A stretch of 64,000 nucleotides of DNA, from assembly GCA_958450865.1 (NCBI GenBank), contig CAUDNY010000002.1:248001-312000 (forward strand), written 5' to 3'. This stretch comes from an uncultured Collinsella sp. (GTDB lineage Bacteria > Actinomycetota > Coriobacteriia > Coriobacteriales > Coriobacteriaceae). A program made the position numbers and the translations under genes. Under the pieces are notes generated by a model, which saw only the letters and a program-made list of their open reading frames with translations, was not told the DNA's origin and did not search any database. Shown here in pieces: positions 8,405 to 17,393 of the stretch; within the stretch, counting starts at the first letter, position 1; the number at the start of each line of letters is the position of its first letter.

Positions 8405-9858
8405 CGAGCAATCGCCTTCTTAACGCACGCGACGAGCGTCGACGCCGCCGTCTCGATATCGCGGTCGCCCACGAGCGTGCGCACATCAAACAGAATGCGG
8501 TCGTGCGAGGCGCGCGTGACGACCGGCGTATCGAAGTCCTGGACAAGCGAGCGCTTGAGCACGTCAATGGAAAGACGCTCATCGACGAGGAACACGGCCA
8601 CGCACATCGTGGGCAGCTCCACGGTAGGCAGCGAGCCGCCGCCGGGAGTCGACGACTCCTCGACGATTTCCACCTGCACGGCACAAGGGCAGCCAGCCTT
8701 ATCGAGCCCGGCGACCATACGATCGCGCAGCTTGCGGGCACGTCGCTCCAAATGGGCCTGCGGCAGCGTAAGCATGCTGAGCACCGGCACCTCGCGATGG
8801 GCCACATCCGCCCCATCCATGTAGATGCGCAGTGTAGCCTCGAGCGCCGCCAGTGCGAGCTTGCCCGGGCGCAGGGCACGCATAAGCGGATGCGACCCAC
8901 AGGCCTGGACCAGATCGCGACGGCCCATGATAATGCCCGCCTGTGCGGCACCGAGCAGCTTATCGCCCGAGCACGACACCATATCGAGCCCTGCCGAAAC
9001 CGAAGCCGGCGTGGTTTCTTCGCCGCCGCGCACCAAGATGTCGTCAGGCAACAGCGCGCCCGAGCCCTGGTCCTCGTAGAACAGCAGGCCATGCTTGTGA
9101 GCAAGCGCCGCAAGCTCCCGAGAGCCCACCTCCTCGTGAAAGCCCTCGATGCGATAGTTGGAAGGATGGACCTTAAGGATCATCGCCGTATCGGGCGTAA
9201 TGGCTTGCTCATAATCTGCCAGGTGCGTACGGTTGGTGGCGCCGACCTCGACGAGTTTGGCGCCCGAAGCCGCCATGACATCGGGAATGCGGAAGCTGCC
9301 GCCGATCTCGACAAGCTCACCGCGGCTGACGATGACCTCCTTGCCCGCGGCATGGGTCGCCAACACCAGCAGCACCGCGGCGGCGTTGTTGTTGACCACG
9401 AGCGCGTCCTCGGCACCGGTAAGCGAGCGGATGAGCTGCGCGGCATGTTCCTTGCGCGACCCGCGCGAGCAGGTGTCCACGCTGTACTCGAGCGTGCTGT
9501 AGCCGCGCGCGACCTCGGCCACGGCCTTTGCCGCCGACTCCGCGAGCGGGGCGCGGCCCAAGTTGGTATGGATGACCACGCCCGTAGCGTTGACGGCGGG
9601 GCGCAGGCTCGGCAACGCGGAGCGGTGCGCACGCCACTCAATGGCCGAGGCCAGGTCACGCTTAGAGCGCGGGGCGGCACCGGCGCGAATGGCGGCTCGC
9701 TCCTCGTCGAGCTCGGCCGTGACGGCGGCATGCGCCACCGCGTTGCAGGTCTCCCCCGCCGCCTTCACAACCGGCCACTCGGCAAGCAGCTCGTTGACGG
9801 AAGGAATGGCGCGCAGGCGGGCGCGTACCTCATCGGACATGTTCTGGCTATCGCTCAT
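8401..9858 (-). CDS. selA: L-seryl-tRNA(Sec) selenium transferase
   Basis: SelA is a PLP enzyme that converts Ser-tRNA-Sec to Sec-tRNA-Sec using selenophosphate from SelD. The 485-residue length fits bacterial SelA. The N-terminal tRNA-binding domain, the VNATGVVIHTNLGRAPL segment near residue 85, and the PLP lysine in SCSGDKLLGAAQAG near 290 are visible. The ATG at 9858 follows a GAAAGG ribosome-binding site; a second in-frame Met at codon 7 is possible. It is the first gene of a selA-selB pair, 52 bases after the stop of the molybdopterin oxidoreductase gene, so it may be transcribed with it. Confidence 0.95.
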   Translation of the reverse strand: MSDSQNMSDEVRARLRAIPSVNELLAEWPVVKAAGETCNAVAHAAVTAELDEERAAIRAGAAPRSKRDLASAIEWRAHRSALPSLRPAVNATGVVIHTNLGRAPLAESAAKAVAEVARGYSTLEYSVDTCSRGSRKEHAAQLIRSLTGAEDALVVNNNAAAVLLVLATHAAGKEVIVSRGELVEIGGSFRIPDVMAASGAKLVEVGATNRTHLADYEQAITPDTAMILKVHPSNYRIEGFHEEVGSRELAALAHKHGLLFYEDQGSGALLPDDILVRGGEETTPASVSAGLDMVSCSGDKLLGAAQAGIIMGRRDLVQACGSHPLMRALRPGKLALAALEATLRIYMDGADVAHREVPVLSMLTLPQAHLERRARKLRDRMVAGLDKAGCPCAVQVEIVEESSTPGGGSLPTVELPTMCVAVFLVDERLSIDVLKRSLVQDFDTPVVTRASHDRILFDVRTLVGDRDIETAASTLVACVKKAIAR

Positions 9859-9910
9859 GTGCGGCCTTTCAAAAGAAACGTGGATCAGTCGAATACATCA
9901 GCCAAGTCAA

Positions 9911-12028
9911 TTACTCGTTATTATCCTCGCGCGCCGCGACCTTTTCCACGCGAACGGCGTTTTCCTGGGTGAGCGCGGCGCCCGTCAACGGGTCCCAACG
10001 CAACGGTGTATGGTCGAGTGGGCCGACGCCCAAGGCTTGAACGCCGCCGGCATCAGCGCCAAACGAACGTCCGCCGGGGGCGGCCGAGGTGAAGATGCAC
10101 GCCGGATGCAGATACGGCGTCGTCTCCACGCGCACGCGGTCGCGGCCCATATCACTCACGAGTTCGACGATCTCGCCGTCGGCGATGCCCATGTGCGCAG
10201 CAGCATCGGCATTCATCTGCACGGCATCCAGGTCCGATCCAGCCTCGGCGGCACCTTGGGCCGCAAGCCTGCGCGAGGTGTGCGACTCAAAGGGACGGTT
10301 GCCGCTAATGAGGCGAAACATCCCCAGGCCCGGCTCCACCATGGGGGCGATCCAGTTGGGTACACGACCCAGGCCGGCTCGTTCCCATACGTCGCTTGCC
10401 AGCGCAATTTTGCCGCCATCCAAGGGAATCGCCGGCTCGCCCGTACGCGACGGCAACGCAACGCCCGTGTCGGCCCAGCCGCGTTCCTTGAGCTCGTCCA
10501 GATTGATCCCAAAAGGCGCCACCTGGGCAGCCGCCAGATCGTCAGACGTAAACTGGAAGTACTCGCCCACGCCACACGCCTGCGCCAGACCGGTAAAAAT
10601 CTCCCGACCGGGACGTGTGTCGTCATGCTGCACAGGCAGCACGGCGTTGCGGTAGAACACCCGCGAATCGTTGGCACCCACGACTGTGCCCACGCCGCGG
10701 TCGGCCTCCAGATACGTCACGTCGGGCAGCACGAAGTCAGAAGCACGCGCCGTCTCGGACCAGCGAATATCAATCGTCACGAGCAAGTCGAGCTGCTGCA
10801 AAATACCCAACCAAGCCTGTGCATTACCATAGCCCGCACCGGGGTTACTGGCATAGACGATGAGCCCACGCAAATCGCCGGCAAGAATCGACTGACCGAT
10901 GGTCGTACACAGGCCGCGCACCGGATCGACCAGTGGATAGCGCTCGGATCCCAGCTTGGACATGCGCGGCACCGGCGGCGTCGCAAAGCGTGCGGGATCA
11001 AGGTCGCCCAGCGCAAGCGGTGTGGGTGGATTGAGCGCGCCGCCCACATGTCCAATACAGCCCAGCAGCACATCGACCAAGCAGATAGCGCGCGCGGTCT
11101 GGGTGCTATTGGCATACGCGATGCCAATGCCGCCATGAAAGCCGGCGTCCACCACGGCAGCAGGCGCGGCCGCAGCTAGATCGCGCGCCGTGGCGGCGAT
11201 CTCTGCGGCCGGCACGTCGCACATCGACTCGGCCCACTCGGGCGTCCAAGCACGGGCCGCCTGCGCCAGCTCGTCAAAACCCGTGGTATAGCGGGTCACG
11301 AACTCGTGGTCATACAGGTCCTCGGCAATCAAGACATGCGCAATACCCAACAGCAGCGCCAAGTCGCAGCCCGGGCGCACGCGCAACCAGCGGTCGGCAA
11401 GTGCAGCCGAGCCGCTGCGCCGGGGGTCAACCACGATAATCTTCGCCCCACGGCGACGGGCATCGTTGAGCGCATCAACGGCACCCATCGTCGACGAATC
11501 CACCAGCGAACGCCCGAGGTACATAATGCAATCGGTATGCGCCAGGTCGGAGGCGGGACTGTAGCCCAGGCTGTGCTCCCAGCCGGTAAGTCGGCTTACC
11601 TCGCAGGCACCGTCGGCACCGTACACGTTGGGCGAACCCAGCGCGTGCATAAGACGATAGCCCCAGTAGCGGTCGAACGAGGGCACGCCGAGCGTCATGC
11701 CCAGCGCACGGGGCCCGCGCTCGTCAACAATCCCCAAAAGACACTCGGCAATCTGGGCAAACGCCTCATCCCAGGAAATCGCATCAAACCCCGAGCCATC
11801 AGCTCGGCGGCGCATGGGATGCAAAATCCGATCGCGCTCATCAAACGGCATGGACAGGCGATGCCGCCCGCGGGCGCACAGGGCACGCGCCGCGCATGGA
11901 TGCCCCGGCACCGGCAACTCGGCCACCACACGACCGTCCTCAACGCGTGCCGCAAAGGCGCAATCGGCATAGCATCCCCCGCATGTGGTCACCACGGCGC
12001 GACCGTCACGCTTCACAGCAGATGCCAT
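9911..12028 (-). CDS. Molybdopterin (DMSO reductase family) oxidoreductase, substrate unknown
   Basis: This is a 705-residue bis-MGD enzyme. The N-terminus carries a 4Fe-4S motif, CGGCYADC followed by HPCAARALCARG, and the molybdopterin domains follow (KIIVVDPRRSGSAALAD near residue 210; the dinucleotide-binding domain after about 580). The expected Mo ligand position reads DGACEVS, so the ligand is probably cysteine, not selenocysteine. No Tat signal is seen, suggesting a cytoplasmic enzyme. There is no obvious membrane or ferredoxin partner gene; it stands alone between the formate channel terminator and selA. Closest resemblance by motif is to the PsrA/PhsA and formate-dehydrogenase-like branch, but I would not name a substrate. 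The start was set at ATG 12028 after AAGGGG; the in-frame upstream codons overlap that site. Confidence 0.8.
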   Translation of the reverse strand: MASAVKRDGRAVVTTCGGCYADCAFAARVEDGRVVAELPVPGHPCAARALCARGRHRLSMPFDERDRILHPMRRRADGSGFDAISWDEAFAQIAECLLGIVDERGPRALGMTLGVPSFDRYWGYRLMHALGSPNVYGADGACEVSRLTGWEHSLGYSPASDLAHTDCIMYLGRSLVDSSTMGAVDALNDARRRGAKIIVVDPRRSGSAALADRWLRVRPGCDLALLLGIAHVLIAEDLYDHEFVTRYTTGFDELAQAARAWTPEWAESMCDVPAAEIAATARDLAAAAPAAVVDAGFHGGIGIAYANSTQTARAICLVDVLLGCIGHVGGALNPPTPLALGDLDPARFATPPVPRMSKLGSERYPLVDPVRGLCTTIGQSILAGDLRGLIVYASNPGAGYGNAQAWLGILQQLDLLVTIDIRWSETARASDFVLPDVTYLEADRGVGTVVGANDSRVFYRNAVLPVQHDDTRPGREIFTGLAQACGVGEYFQFTSDDLAAAQVAPFGINLDELKERGWADTGVALPSRTGEPAIPLDGGKIALASDVWERAGLGRVPNWIAPMVEPGLGMFRLISGNRPFESHTSRRLAAQGAAEAGSDLDAVQMNADAAAHMGIADGEIVELVSDMGRDRVRVETTPYLHPACIFTSAAPGGRSFGADAGGVQALGVGPLDHTPLRWDPLTGAALTQENAVRVEKVAAREDNNE

Positions 12029-12091
12029 CTCGATTACCCCTTTCACCAGACAAACAGAACAGGCCAACAGCCCGGCAACGAGCCCCAGACC

Positions 12092-12128
12092 AAAAAAGCC
12101 TCCCGCACGGCAACGCCCCGCGGGAGGC
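12092..12128 (-). terminator. Rho-independent terminator at the end of the hyf operon
   Basis: GCCTCCCGC (12098-12106) pairs perfectly with GCGGGAGGC (12120-12128) and the minus strand continues with TTTTTT. It follows the formate channel gene and marks the end of the hyf transcript. Confidence 0.9.
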
Positions 12129-12150
12129 CCGACGTCAAACAGACGGTACC

Positions 12151-12990
12151 TTACGCCTCGGACTTCTTGGCGTAGATAAACCAGTAGCCGAGCGCAACCA
12201 GAACCGCGCCGCCCACGATGTTGCCCAGCGTGGCGGCGGACAGGTTAAACGCAATGCCCGCGGCGTTGAGTGCATCGGCGCCGGCGACGTCGGCACCGTA
12301 GCCGCATGCATGCATCACGGCACCCATGGGCAAAAAGTACATGTTGGCAACGCAGTGCTCAAAACCGCAGGCCACAAACGCGGCAATGGGCAGCAGAATG
12401 CCCACGACCTTATCGACCACGGTCTTGCCGGCGGTACCGATCCACACGGCCAGGCACACAAAAATGTTGCACAGGATGCCGCGGAAGAAGATCGTCACCC
12501 AGTCGATCGTCACCTTGCCGGCGGCGACGCTCACCATGGAATTGGCAACCGCCCCGCCGTTGAGCTTGTAAATGCCGGCCATGTACACCAAAAAGACGAT
12601 GAACAGGGCACCGACATAGTTGCCGACCCATACGACGACCCAGGCCTTGAGCATCTGAGCCGGGGTGATCTTTTTGCTCTTGAGCGCGCAGACCATAAGC
12701 GAATTGCCGGTGAACAACTCGGCGCCGCACACCAACACGAGCACCAGACCCAGGCAAAAGCACAGGCCACCCACGACGCGCTGAGCGCCCCAGCCGAGTG
12801 TGCTATCGCTCAAGAACACCGTAAAGAACAGGCCGCCGAAGGCGATGAACGCACCGGCGAACATTGCCAACAGAAAGGCCTTAGCGACCGGCAGGTTGGC
12901 CTTGGTCACGCCGGCGGCCTCGGTCTTGGCCTCGATCGCGGCGGGCGCCAGGCAATCGGGAGCGGGGTACTCCACCTTGGAATCTGCCAT
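12151..12990 (-). CDS. focA: Formate/nitrite transporter family channel (probable formate channel)
   Basis: This is an FNT-family pentameric channel of 279 residues with about six hydrophobic membrane segments, beginning AFLLAMFAGAFIAFGGLF near residue 45. The FNT signature region around ELFTGNSLMVCALKSKKI is present, and the later FEHCVANMYFLPMG segment resembles the second FNT signature, with the central histidine. Placement at the end of the hyf operon, as focB in E. coli hyf, supports formate transport rather than nitrite, but the substrate is inferred from context. The start ATG 12990 follows GGAAAG; the longer frame to 13023 lacks a site. Confidence 0.88.
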   Translation of the reverse strand: MADSKVEYPAPDCLAPAAIEAKTEAAGVTKANLPVAKAFLLAMFAGAFIAFGGLFFTVFLSDSTLGWGAQRVVGGLCFCLGLVLVLVCGAELFTGNSLMVCALKSKKITPAQMLKAWVVVWVGNYVGALFIVFLVYMAGIYKLNGGAVANSMVSVAAGKVTIDWVTIFFRGILCNIFVCLAVWIGTAGKTVVDKVVGILLPIAAFVACGFEHCVANMYFLPMGAVMHACGYGADVAGADALNAAGIAFNLSAATLGNIVGGAVLVALGYWFIYAKKSEA

Positions 12991-13029
12991 GTCAATCACT
13001 TCTTTCCTAACAAAATGGAACAAGTGCTC

Positions 13030-13533
13030 CTACTGCTCTTGCCCCAAGCGGACAAAGTGGGAAAAGTCGTTGGCGGCCACGGCGTCGTACACGGCGTCGA
13101 CGGCGTCAAAGACTTCCGGGGACATGGGGTTGTAGAACTCCGTGTCGCCCGGCTGAATCCCGACGAAGACGATATCATCGCACGATTGCTCAATCTCTTC
13201 GATCAGAATCGACAAGGGAAGCGAATGCGTGGTGAACATCGACTTGCGGGCCACATCGCGTTTGTCGAGCAAACGGATGGACCCGACGGGCAGCGCCATG
13301 TCGGCGGCATCGACCAAGACCAGGCGCGGCGGACGCTCGCGCTTGACCTCGATGATGTCGTCCTCGGGCGTTTGGCCGCCGTCGATGGTGTACCAACCGG
13401 CGATGGGTGCGTCTTCCATCTTTTTGGAGAGCACGGGGCCGGCGGCATCGTCGGCACGCAGCACGCTTCCCGCCGTGAGCACGATACCCGCAAACGGGGC
13501 GCCGTTCACACGTCCATCCACAACGCGACCCAT
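13030..13533 (-). CDS. hycI: Hydrogenase 3/4 maturation endopeptidase
   Basis: HycI cleaves the C-terminal tail of the [NiFe] hydrogenase large subunit after nickel insertion, allowing assembly. The 167-residue protein has the family's acidic metal-binding positions in ADDAAGP near residue 27 and VDAADM near 75, TTHSLPL near 103, and the DGGQTPEDD and FVGIQPGDTEFYNPM segments typical of HycI. The partner is HyfG (15618-17390), whose DPCYSC motif precedes the expected cleavage site. It overlaps the stop of the upstream hyfJ/hycH gene by one base. Confidence 0.92.
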   Translation of the reverse strand: MGRVVDGRVNGAPFAGIVLTAGSVLRADDAAGPVLSKKMEDAPIAGWYTIDGGQTPEDDIIEVKRERPPRLVLVDAADMALPVGSIRLLDKRDVARKSMFTTHSLPLSILIEEIEQSCDDIVFVGIQPGDTEFYNPMSPEVFDAVDAVYDAVAANDFSHFVRLGQEQ

Positions 13534-14114
13534 TACTGCAACCTTCCCGTCAGATACACGCCCGACACATCGCGCACGCGCTCAACCAGATCGCGGAACT
13601 TCATCAAAAACGCGACCTGCTGGGCATGGAGGCCAAAGTCGTCGTCGAACACCGAGATGCCGGCCTTGGCCGACCCGCGAAAACCGCGCTCGTCGAGCAA
13701 CGCATCGCAGGCCTCGAGCAGCGACGGCACCGCCGCCTTGTCGAGCTGGCACTCGCCAAAGGAGCGGATGGCCTCAAACTTGGTTTTGGTCTCCCCCTCC
13801 GGCAGCGCGTCGACGAGCGAATAGAAGACGTTCACCGGCACCGACAGGCGCGGCTCAAAGCAGTCGAGCACGCCGGTGTGGTGGCCCACGGCGAGCGTGT
13901 AGTACAGCACGTCGCAGGCCTCCTGGGGAACGTCTTCCTCGGTCTCCACAAACTTACGCGTGAGCTCGTAAAAGACCACCTGATCGGGCGCATGGCCCAG
14001 ACAGGGATCGGCGACGCCCTCGGCAGCCTCGTCGCTTGCGCGCGAGGCATCGCCAAAGGAGCCGCCGAGCATGCCGGGACCCGCAAAGTAACCAGAGCGG
14101 TCCGTGAGCTCCAT
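13533..14114 (-). CDS. hyfJ: Formate hydrogenlyase maturation protein, HycH/HyfJ family
   Basis: The protein has 193 residues and belongs by length, position and the central VVFYELTRKFVETEEDVP and YYTLAVGHHTGVLDCF segments to the HycH/HyfJ family, which is needed to mature the large hydrogenase subunit but is not part of the final complex. The exact biochemical role in the family is not settled. It has an N-terminal glycine-rich extension compared with E. coli HycH (about 136 residues). It sits between hyfI and hycI with one-base junctions on both sides, so it is translated as part of the same operon. Confidence 0.8.
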   Translation of the reverse strand: MELTDRSGYFAGPGMLGGSFGDASRASDEAAEGVADPCLGHAPDQVVFYELTRKFVETEEDVPQEACDVLYYTLAVGHHTGVLDCFEPRLSVPVNVFYSLVDALPEGETKTKFEAIRSFGECQLDKAAVPSLLEACDALLDERGFRGSAKAGISVFDDDFGLHAQQVAFLMKFRDLVERVRDVSGVYLTGRLQ

Positions 14115-14897
14115 CTAGCGACCTCCGGCGAGCACCAGATCCTGCAGCGCCGAGTAGACCTCAACGCGGCGCGGATCGTCCTGCTTGTCGATGAGCAGCG
14201 CCATGGCACCGCGGATATCGCCCTTGGGCGCGCCCTCGAGCGTGTCCATAAACTCGTTAGCCAGGTCGCGGCCATAACGGTAGCCGCTCATGGCGCGAGC
14301 TTCGCGCTCAATGGCAACGCGCAGCTTGTACGGCACGCCGGGGTGCAGGATATCAGCCTGCTCGCCGGCGGCCTCCACCGTGGTCTCGGCATGGAGCTTT
14401 TGGTCCAGCAGACCGAGCGCCATAGCAAAGCCGTAGATGGTCTGCGCAGGGCTGGGCGGGCAGCCGGGGATGTAGACATCGACCGGCAGAATCTTGTCCG
14501 TGCCGCCCCAGACGCAGTAGTTGTCGTAGAAGATGCCACCGGTGCAGCCGCACGCGCCATAGGACACCACGATCTTGGGATCGGGCGCGGCCTCAAAGGC
14601 GCGCAGGGCCGGCATGCGCATGGCACGCGTTACGGCGCCGGTGTACAACAGCACATCGGCGTGACGGGGCGAGGGCACGACCTTGATGCCAAAACGCTCG
14701 ACGTCGAAGACAGGCGTGATGGAACCAAAGATCTCGATCTCGCAGCCGTTGCAGCCGCCGCAGTCAACACGGTAGACGTACACCGAGCGCTTGATCTTCT
14801 TAAGAAGGGTCGCCTTGGCCTTCTCGATGCTCTCGTCGAGCTCGATCTTGGTCGGGCGGTACTGAAGCCGCTCGGGCAAAAGCGTGGGTTCGGCCAT
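14115..14897 (-). CDS. hyfI: [NiFe] hydrogenase small subunit (group 4)
   Basis: HyfI is the small electron-transfer subunit, related to complex I NuoB, that holds the proximal 4Fe-4S cluster next to the NiFe site. Of 260 residues, the cluster ligands are visible in DCGGCNGC near residue 45, GACGCTGG near 115 and IPGCPPSP near 145. The last 100 residues form a tail longer than NuoB but common in HycG/HyfI proteins. It partners with HyfG and the ferredoxin-like HyfH. The gene starts two bases after the hyfH stop. Confidence 0.93.
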   Translation of the reverse strand: MAEPTLLPERLQYRPTKIELDESIEKAKATLLKKIKRSVYVYRVDCGGCNGCEIEIFGSITPVFDVERFGIKVVPSPRHADVLLYTGAVTRAMRMPALRAFEAAPDPKIVVSYGACGCTGGIFYDNYCVWGGTDKILPVDVYIPGCPPSPAQTIYGFAMALGLLDQKLHAETTVEAAGEQADILHPGVPYKLRVAIEREARAMSGYRYGRDLANEFMDTLEGAPKGDIRGAMALLIDKQDDPRRVEVYSALQDLVLAGGR

Positions 14898-14899
14898 GG

Positions 14900-15616
14900 T
14901 TACTCCTCCTTCGTATCAAAATCCATGATGATGCCCTCGACCGGTGCAGGACCGGCGGGAATCTCGGGCGCATCGGGGTTGAGCTCGCGGTCGATATACT
15001 CCGGGTTCACGCCGTGGCCGCCCAGATACTCCATGCCGGGGCCCTGGGGCTCACCGGACGCAAGCGTCTCGTTGGCAGCCATGCCGCGCGCGTTGCCAGT
15101 CTTGACGGCCGAGGCGGCGCGCAGGGCGTCGAGCTCGCGCTTGCACTCCTGGCACATGCCGACGGTACGGGCGGCCTGCTCGGCCTCCATGCCGCCGGCC
15201 TTTTGCAGCAGGCGCTTGGCGTAGTCGATCTCCTTGTGCGGGGCAAACGGCTTGCCGCAACGCGAGCAGTGCTCGAGCGTATAGACGCTCTTACTGGTGA
15301 GATCGTCCTTGCTCATAACAGCCAGCTCAAACTCCTCGGTGAGCTTGATGGCCTCCATGGGGCAGGCTTCCTCGCAGCGGCCGCAGAAGATGCAGCGACC
15401 GTAGTCGATCGACCAGGTGATGGTATCGGCCGCAAGGTCGGTGTCCATGCGAATGGCATCGGCCGGGCACGCCACGCCGCAGGCACCGCAGGCGATGCAG
15501 AGCTCCGCGTTGTGCTCGGGCTTGCCGCGCATGTCCTTGTTGGTGGGAAACGGCGCAAACGGGTACTTGACCGTCGCGTCGCCGGCCTTGGCGTTGACCT
15601 TCCAAAGCTTCAGCAT
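14900..15616 (-). CDS. hyfH: Hydrogenase 4Fe-4S ferredoxin-type subunit
   Basis: HyfH (NuoI/HycF-like) relays electrons inside the formate hydrogenlyase. Two 4Fe-4S motifs are seen, CIACGACGVACP near residue 40 and CIFCGRCEEACP near 73, followed by a zinc-ribbon-like set of cysteines, CSRCGKPF near 115 and CQEC near 150. The remaining C-terminal 70 residues are low complexity and rich in proline and glutamate. The start was taken at ATG 15616, which begins directly before the hyfG stop; the open frame continuing to 15739 runs inside hyfG. Confidence 0.9.
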   Translation of the reverse strand: MLKLWKVNAKAGDATVKYPFAPFPTNKDMRGKPEHNAELCIACGACGVACPADAIRMDTDLAADTITWSIDYGRCIFCGRCEEACPMEAIKLTEEFELAVMSKDDLTSKSVYTLEHCSRCGKPFAPHKEIDYAKRLLQKAGGMEAEQAARTVGMCQECKRELDALRAASAVKTGNARGMAANETLASGEPQGPGMEYLGGHGVNPEYIDRELNPDAPEIPAGPAPVEGIIMDFDTKEE

Positions 15617-15617
15617 A

Positions 15618-17390
15618 TTAGAGCGCCTCCTCATCGAGCGGAGCGGCCATGGTGCCCTCGCCCGCAAGCGGCGACTTGTCGCGCCAGACGTTCTCGAACT
15701 GCTCCTTGTCGAGCACGTGGTCGCGCTTGGCGGCGACATCGGTCACCGTCACGCGGTCGGTGCAGGAGTAGCACGGGTCGAGCGAGCCGACGATCAGCGC
15801 CGCGTCGCCCACGGTGTTGCCGCGGAACATGTAGCGCAGGACCGGCCAGTTGCTGTACGTGGCGGCCTTGGCGCGCCAGCGGTAGCACTTCTGGTTGTTG
15901 CCGAGCATCGCCCAGTGCACATCCTCGCCGCGCGGCGCCTCGGTGGCGCCGATGGCGTACTTGTGCGGGGTGTACTCCCAATCCGTGGTGAGGATGGGGC
16001 CCGACGGGCAGTTCTCGAGCATGGTCTCGATCATGTCGATCGAATCGTAGACCTCCTGGATGCGAACGGCGGTACGGCCGAAGGCATCGCAGGTGTCTGC
16101 CGTGGCGGCGTGCATCTTTTGGATGTCCGGATCGGCGTAGCCGTCGAAGGGATGGTCAAAGCGCACGTCGCGGGCATAGCCCGAGCCACGCATGAGCGGG
16201 CCGACCGGCGAGAAGTCACGTGCGATCTTGCGGTCCAAGATGCCGATACCGCTCGTACGCTCAATAAAGTTGGGCGTGGAGAGCAGCACGTCGACGAGCT
16301 CTTGAACCTCGGAGCGCAGCTGGTGGATGGTCGTGAGCGTGGAGAGCTTCTGCTCGGCCAAAATGTCGCGACGCACGCCACCGATCACGTTGAGGCCGTA
16401 GGTCTTGCGGTGACCGGAGAGCTTCTCGGCCAGGTCCATGGACTTCTCGCGGACGCGGAAGAACTGCTGGAAACCGGAGTCGAAGCCCGTGTAGTGCGAC
16501 GCCAGGCCAATGTTGAGCAGATGCGAGTGCAGGCGCTCGACCTCGAGCATGATAGCGCGGATGTACTGGGCGCGCGGCGGGACATGGATGCCCTGGGCGC
16601 GCTCGACGGCCTCGGCATAGGCCACCGAGTGGGCGCAGCCGCAGATGCCGCAGATGCGGTCGGCGAGGAACGTCACGGCGTCATAGTTCAGGCGCGTCTC
16701 GGCGACCTTCTCCATGCCGCGGTGCACGTAGAACAGACGGTAGTCGGCGTCGACGATCGTCTCGCCCTCAACGAACAGGCGGAAGTGGCCGGGCTCGTCG
16801 GAGGTAATGTGCAACGGGCCCATGGGGACAAGCGTCGTCTCCTTGCCCTTGGTATCGGCCAAGAACTCGTAGTTTTCCATATCGCTCGCGGGAGCGGGAC
16901 GGAAGCGGTAGTCCATGGAGTCCTTGCGCAGCGGGTACAGGCCGCTGGGCCAATCGTCGGGCAGCACCAGGCGCCGACGGTCGGGCAGGCCCTCGGGAAT
17001 CAGGCCGAACATGTCGCGAAGCTCGCGCTCGCCCCACACGCAGGCGGGGACGAACGGCGTCACGGACGGGAACGTCATCTTGGCGGGATCGACCTCGGTG
17101 CGCACGGTCACCCAGCCGGGGTCCTCCCCCTCCATGGAGATGACGTAGTACACGGCGTAACGGCCGCACAGGCTGCGTTCATCGTTGCCGACGATCACGG
17201 GGATCCAGCCGTAGCGCTCGTAGTACAGGTAGTGGACGGCCTCGGGCAGCTTGTCCTGCTTGACGGTAATCGTCAGCTGGTCCTCGCACTGCCACTCGAC
17301 CTTCTCGATGCAGCCCGGAACGGCGCGGCGCAGGGCCTCGACATGGCTCTCGCAGCGACGGGCATACACCTTGTTCTCAGTTTCAATCAT
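15618..17390 (-). CDS. hyfG: [NiFe] hydrogenase large subunit (group 4a, NuoC-NuoD-like)
   Basis: This is the catalytic subunit of 590 residues that reduces protons to H2. The N-terminal 170 residues resemble complex I NuoC and the rest NuoD/hydrogenase large subunit. Nickel-binding motifs are complete: RICGICGCAHS near residue 240 (L1) and DPCYSCTDRV near 535 (L2). About 45 residues follow the L2 motif, consistent with a cleavable tail processed by HycI. The family belongs to energy-converting hydrogenases that link H2 evolution to ion translocation. It starts three bases after the hyfF stop. Confidence 0.95.
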   Translation of the reverse strand: MIETENKVYARRCESHVEALRRAVPGCIEKVEWQCEDQLTITVKQDKLPEAVHYLYYERYGWIPVIVGNDERSLCGRYAVYYVISMEGEDPGWVTVRTEVDPAKMTFPSVTPFVPACVWGERELRDMFGLIPEGLPDRRRLVLPDDWPSGLYPLRKDSMDYRFRPAPASDMENYEFLADTKGKETTLVPMGPLHITSDEPGHFRLFVEGETIVDADYRLFYVHRGMEKVAETRLNYDAVTFLADRICGICGCAHSVAYAEAVERAQGIHVPPRAQYIRAIMLEVERLHSHLLNIGLASHYTGFDSGFQQFFRVREKSMDLAEKLSGHRKTYGLNVIGGVRRDILAEQKLSTLTTIHQLRSEVQELVDVLLSTPNFIERTSGIGILDRKIARDFSPVGPLMRGSGYARDVRFDHPFDGYADPDIQKMHAATADTCDAFGRTAVRIQEVYDSIDMIETMLENCPSGPILTTDWEYTPHKYAIGATEAPRGEDVHWAMLGNNQKCYRWRAKAATYSNWPVLRYMFRGNTVGDAALIVGSLDPCYSCTDRVTVTDVAAKRDHVLDKEQFENVWRDKSPLAGEGTMAAPLDEEAL

Positions 17391-17393
17391 TCG

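Noticed and set aside
9911..12028. Selenocysteine in the orphan molybdopterin oxidoreductase
   Set aside because: No in-frame TGA; the expected ligand position reads Cys (ACEVS).
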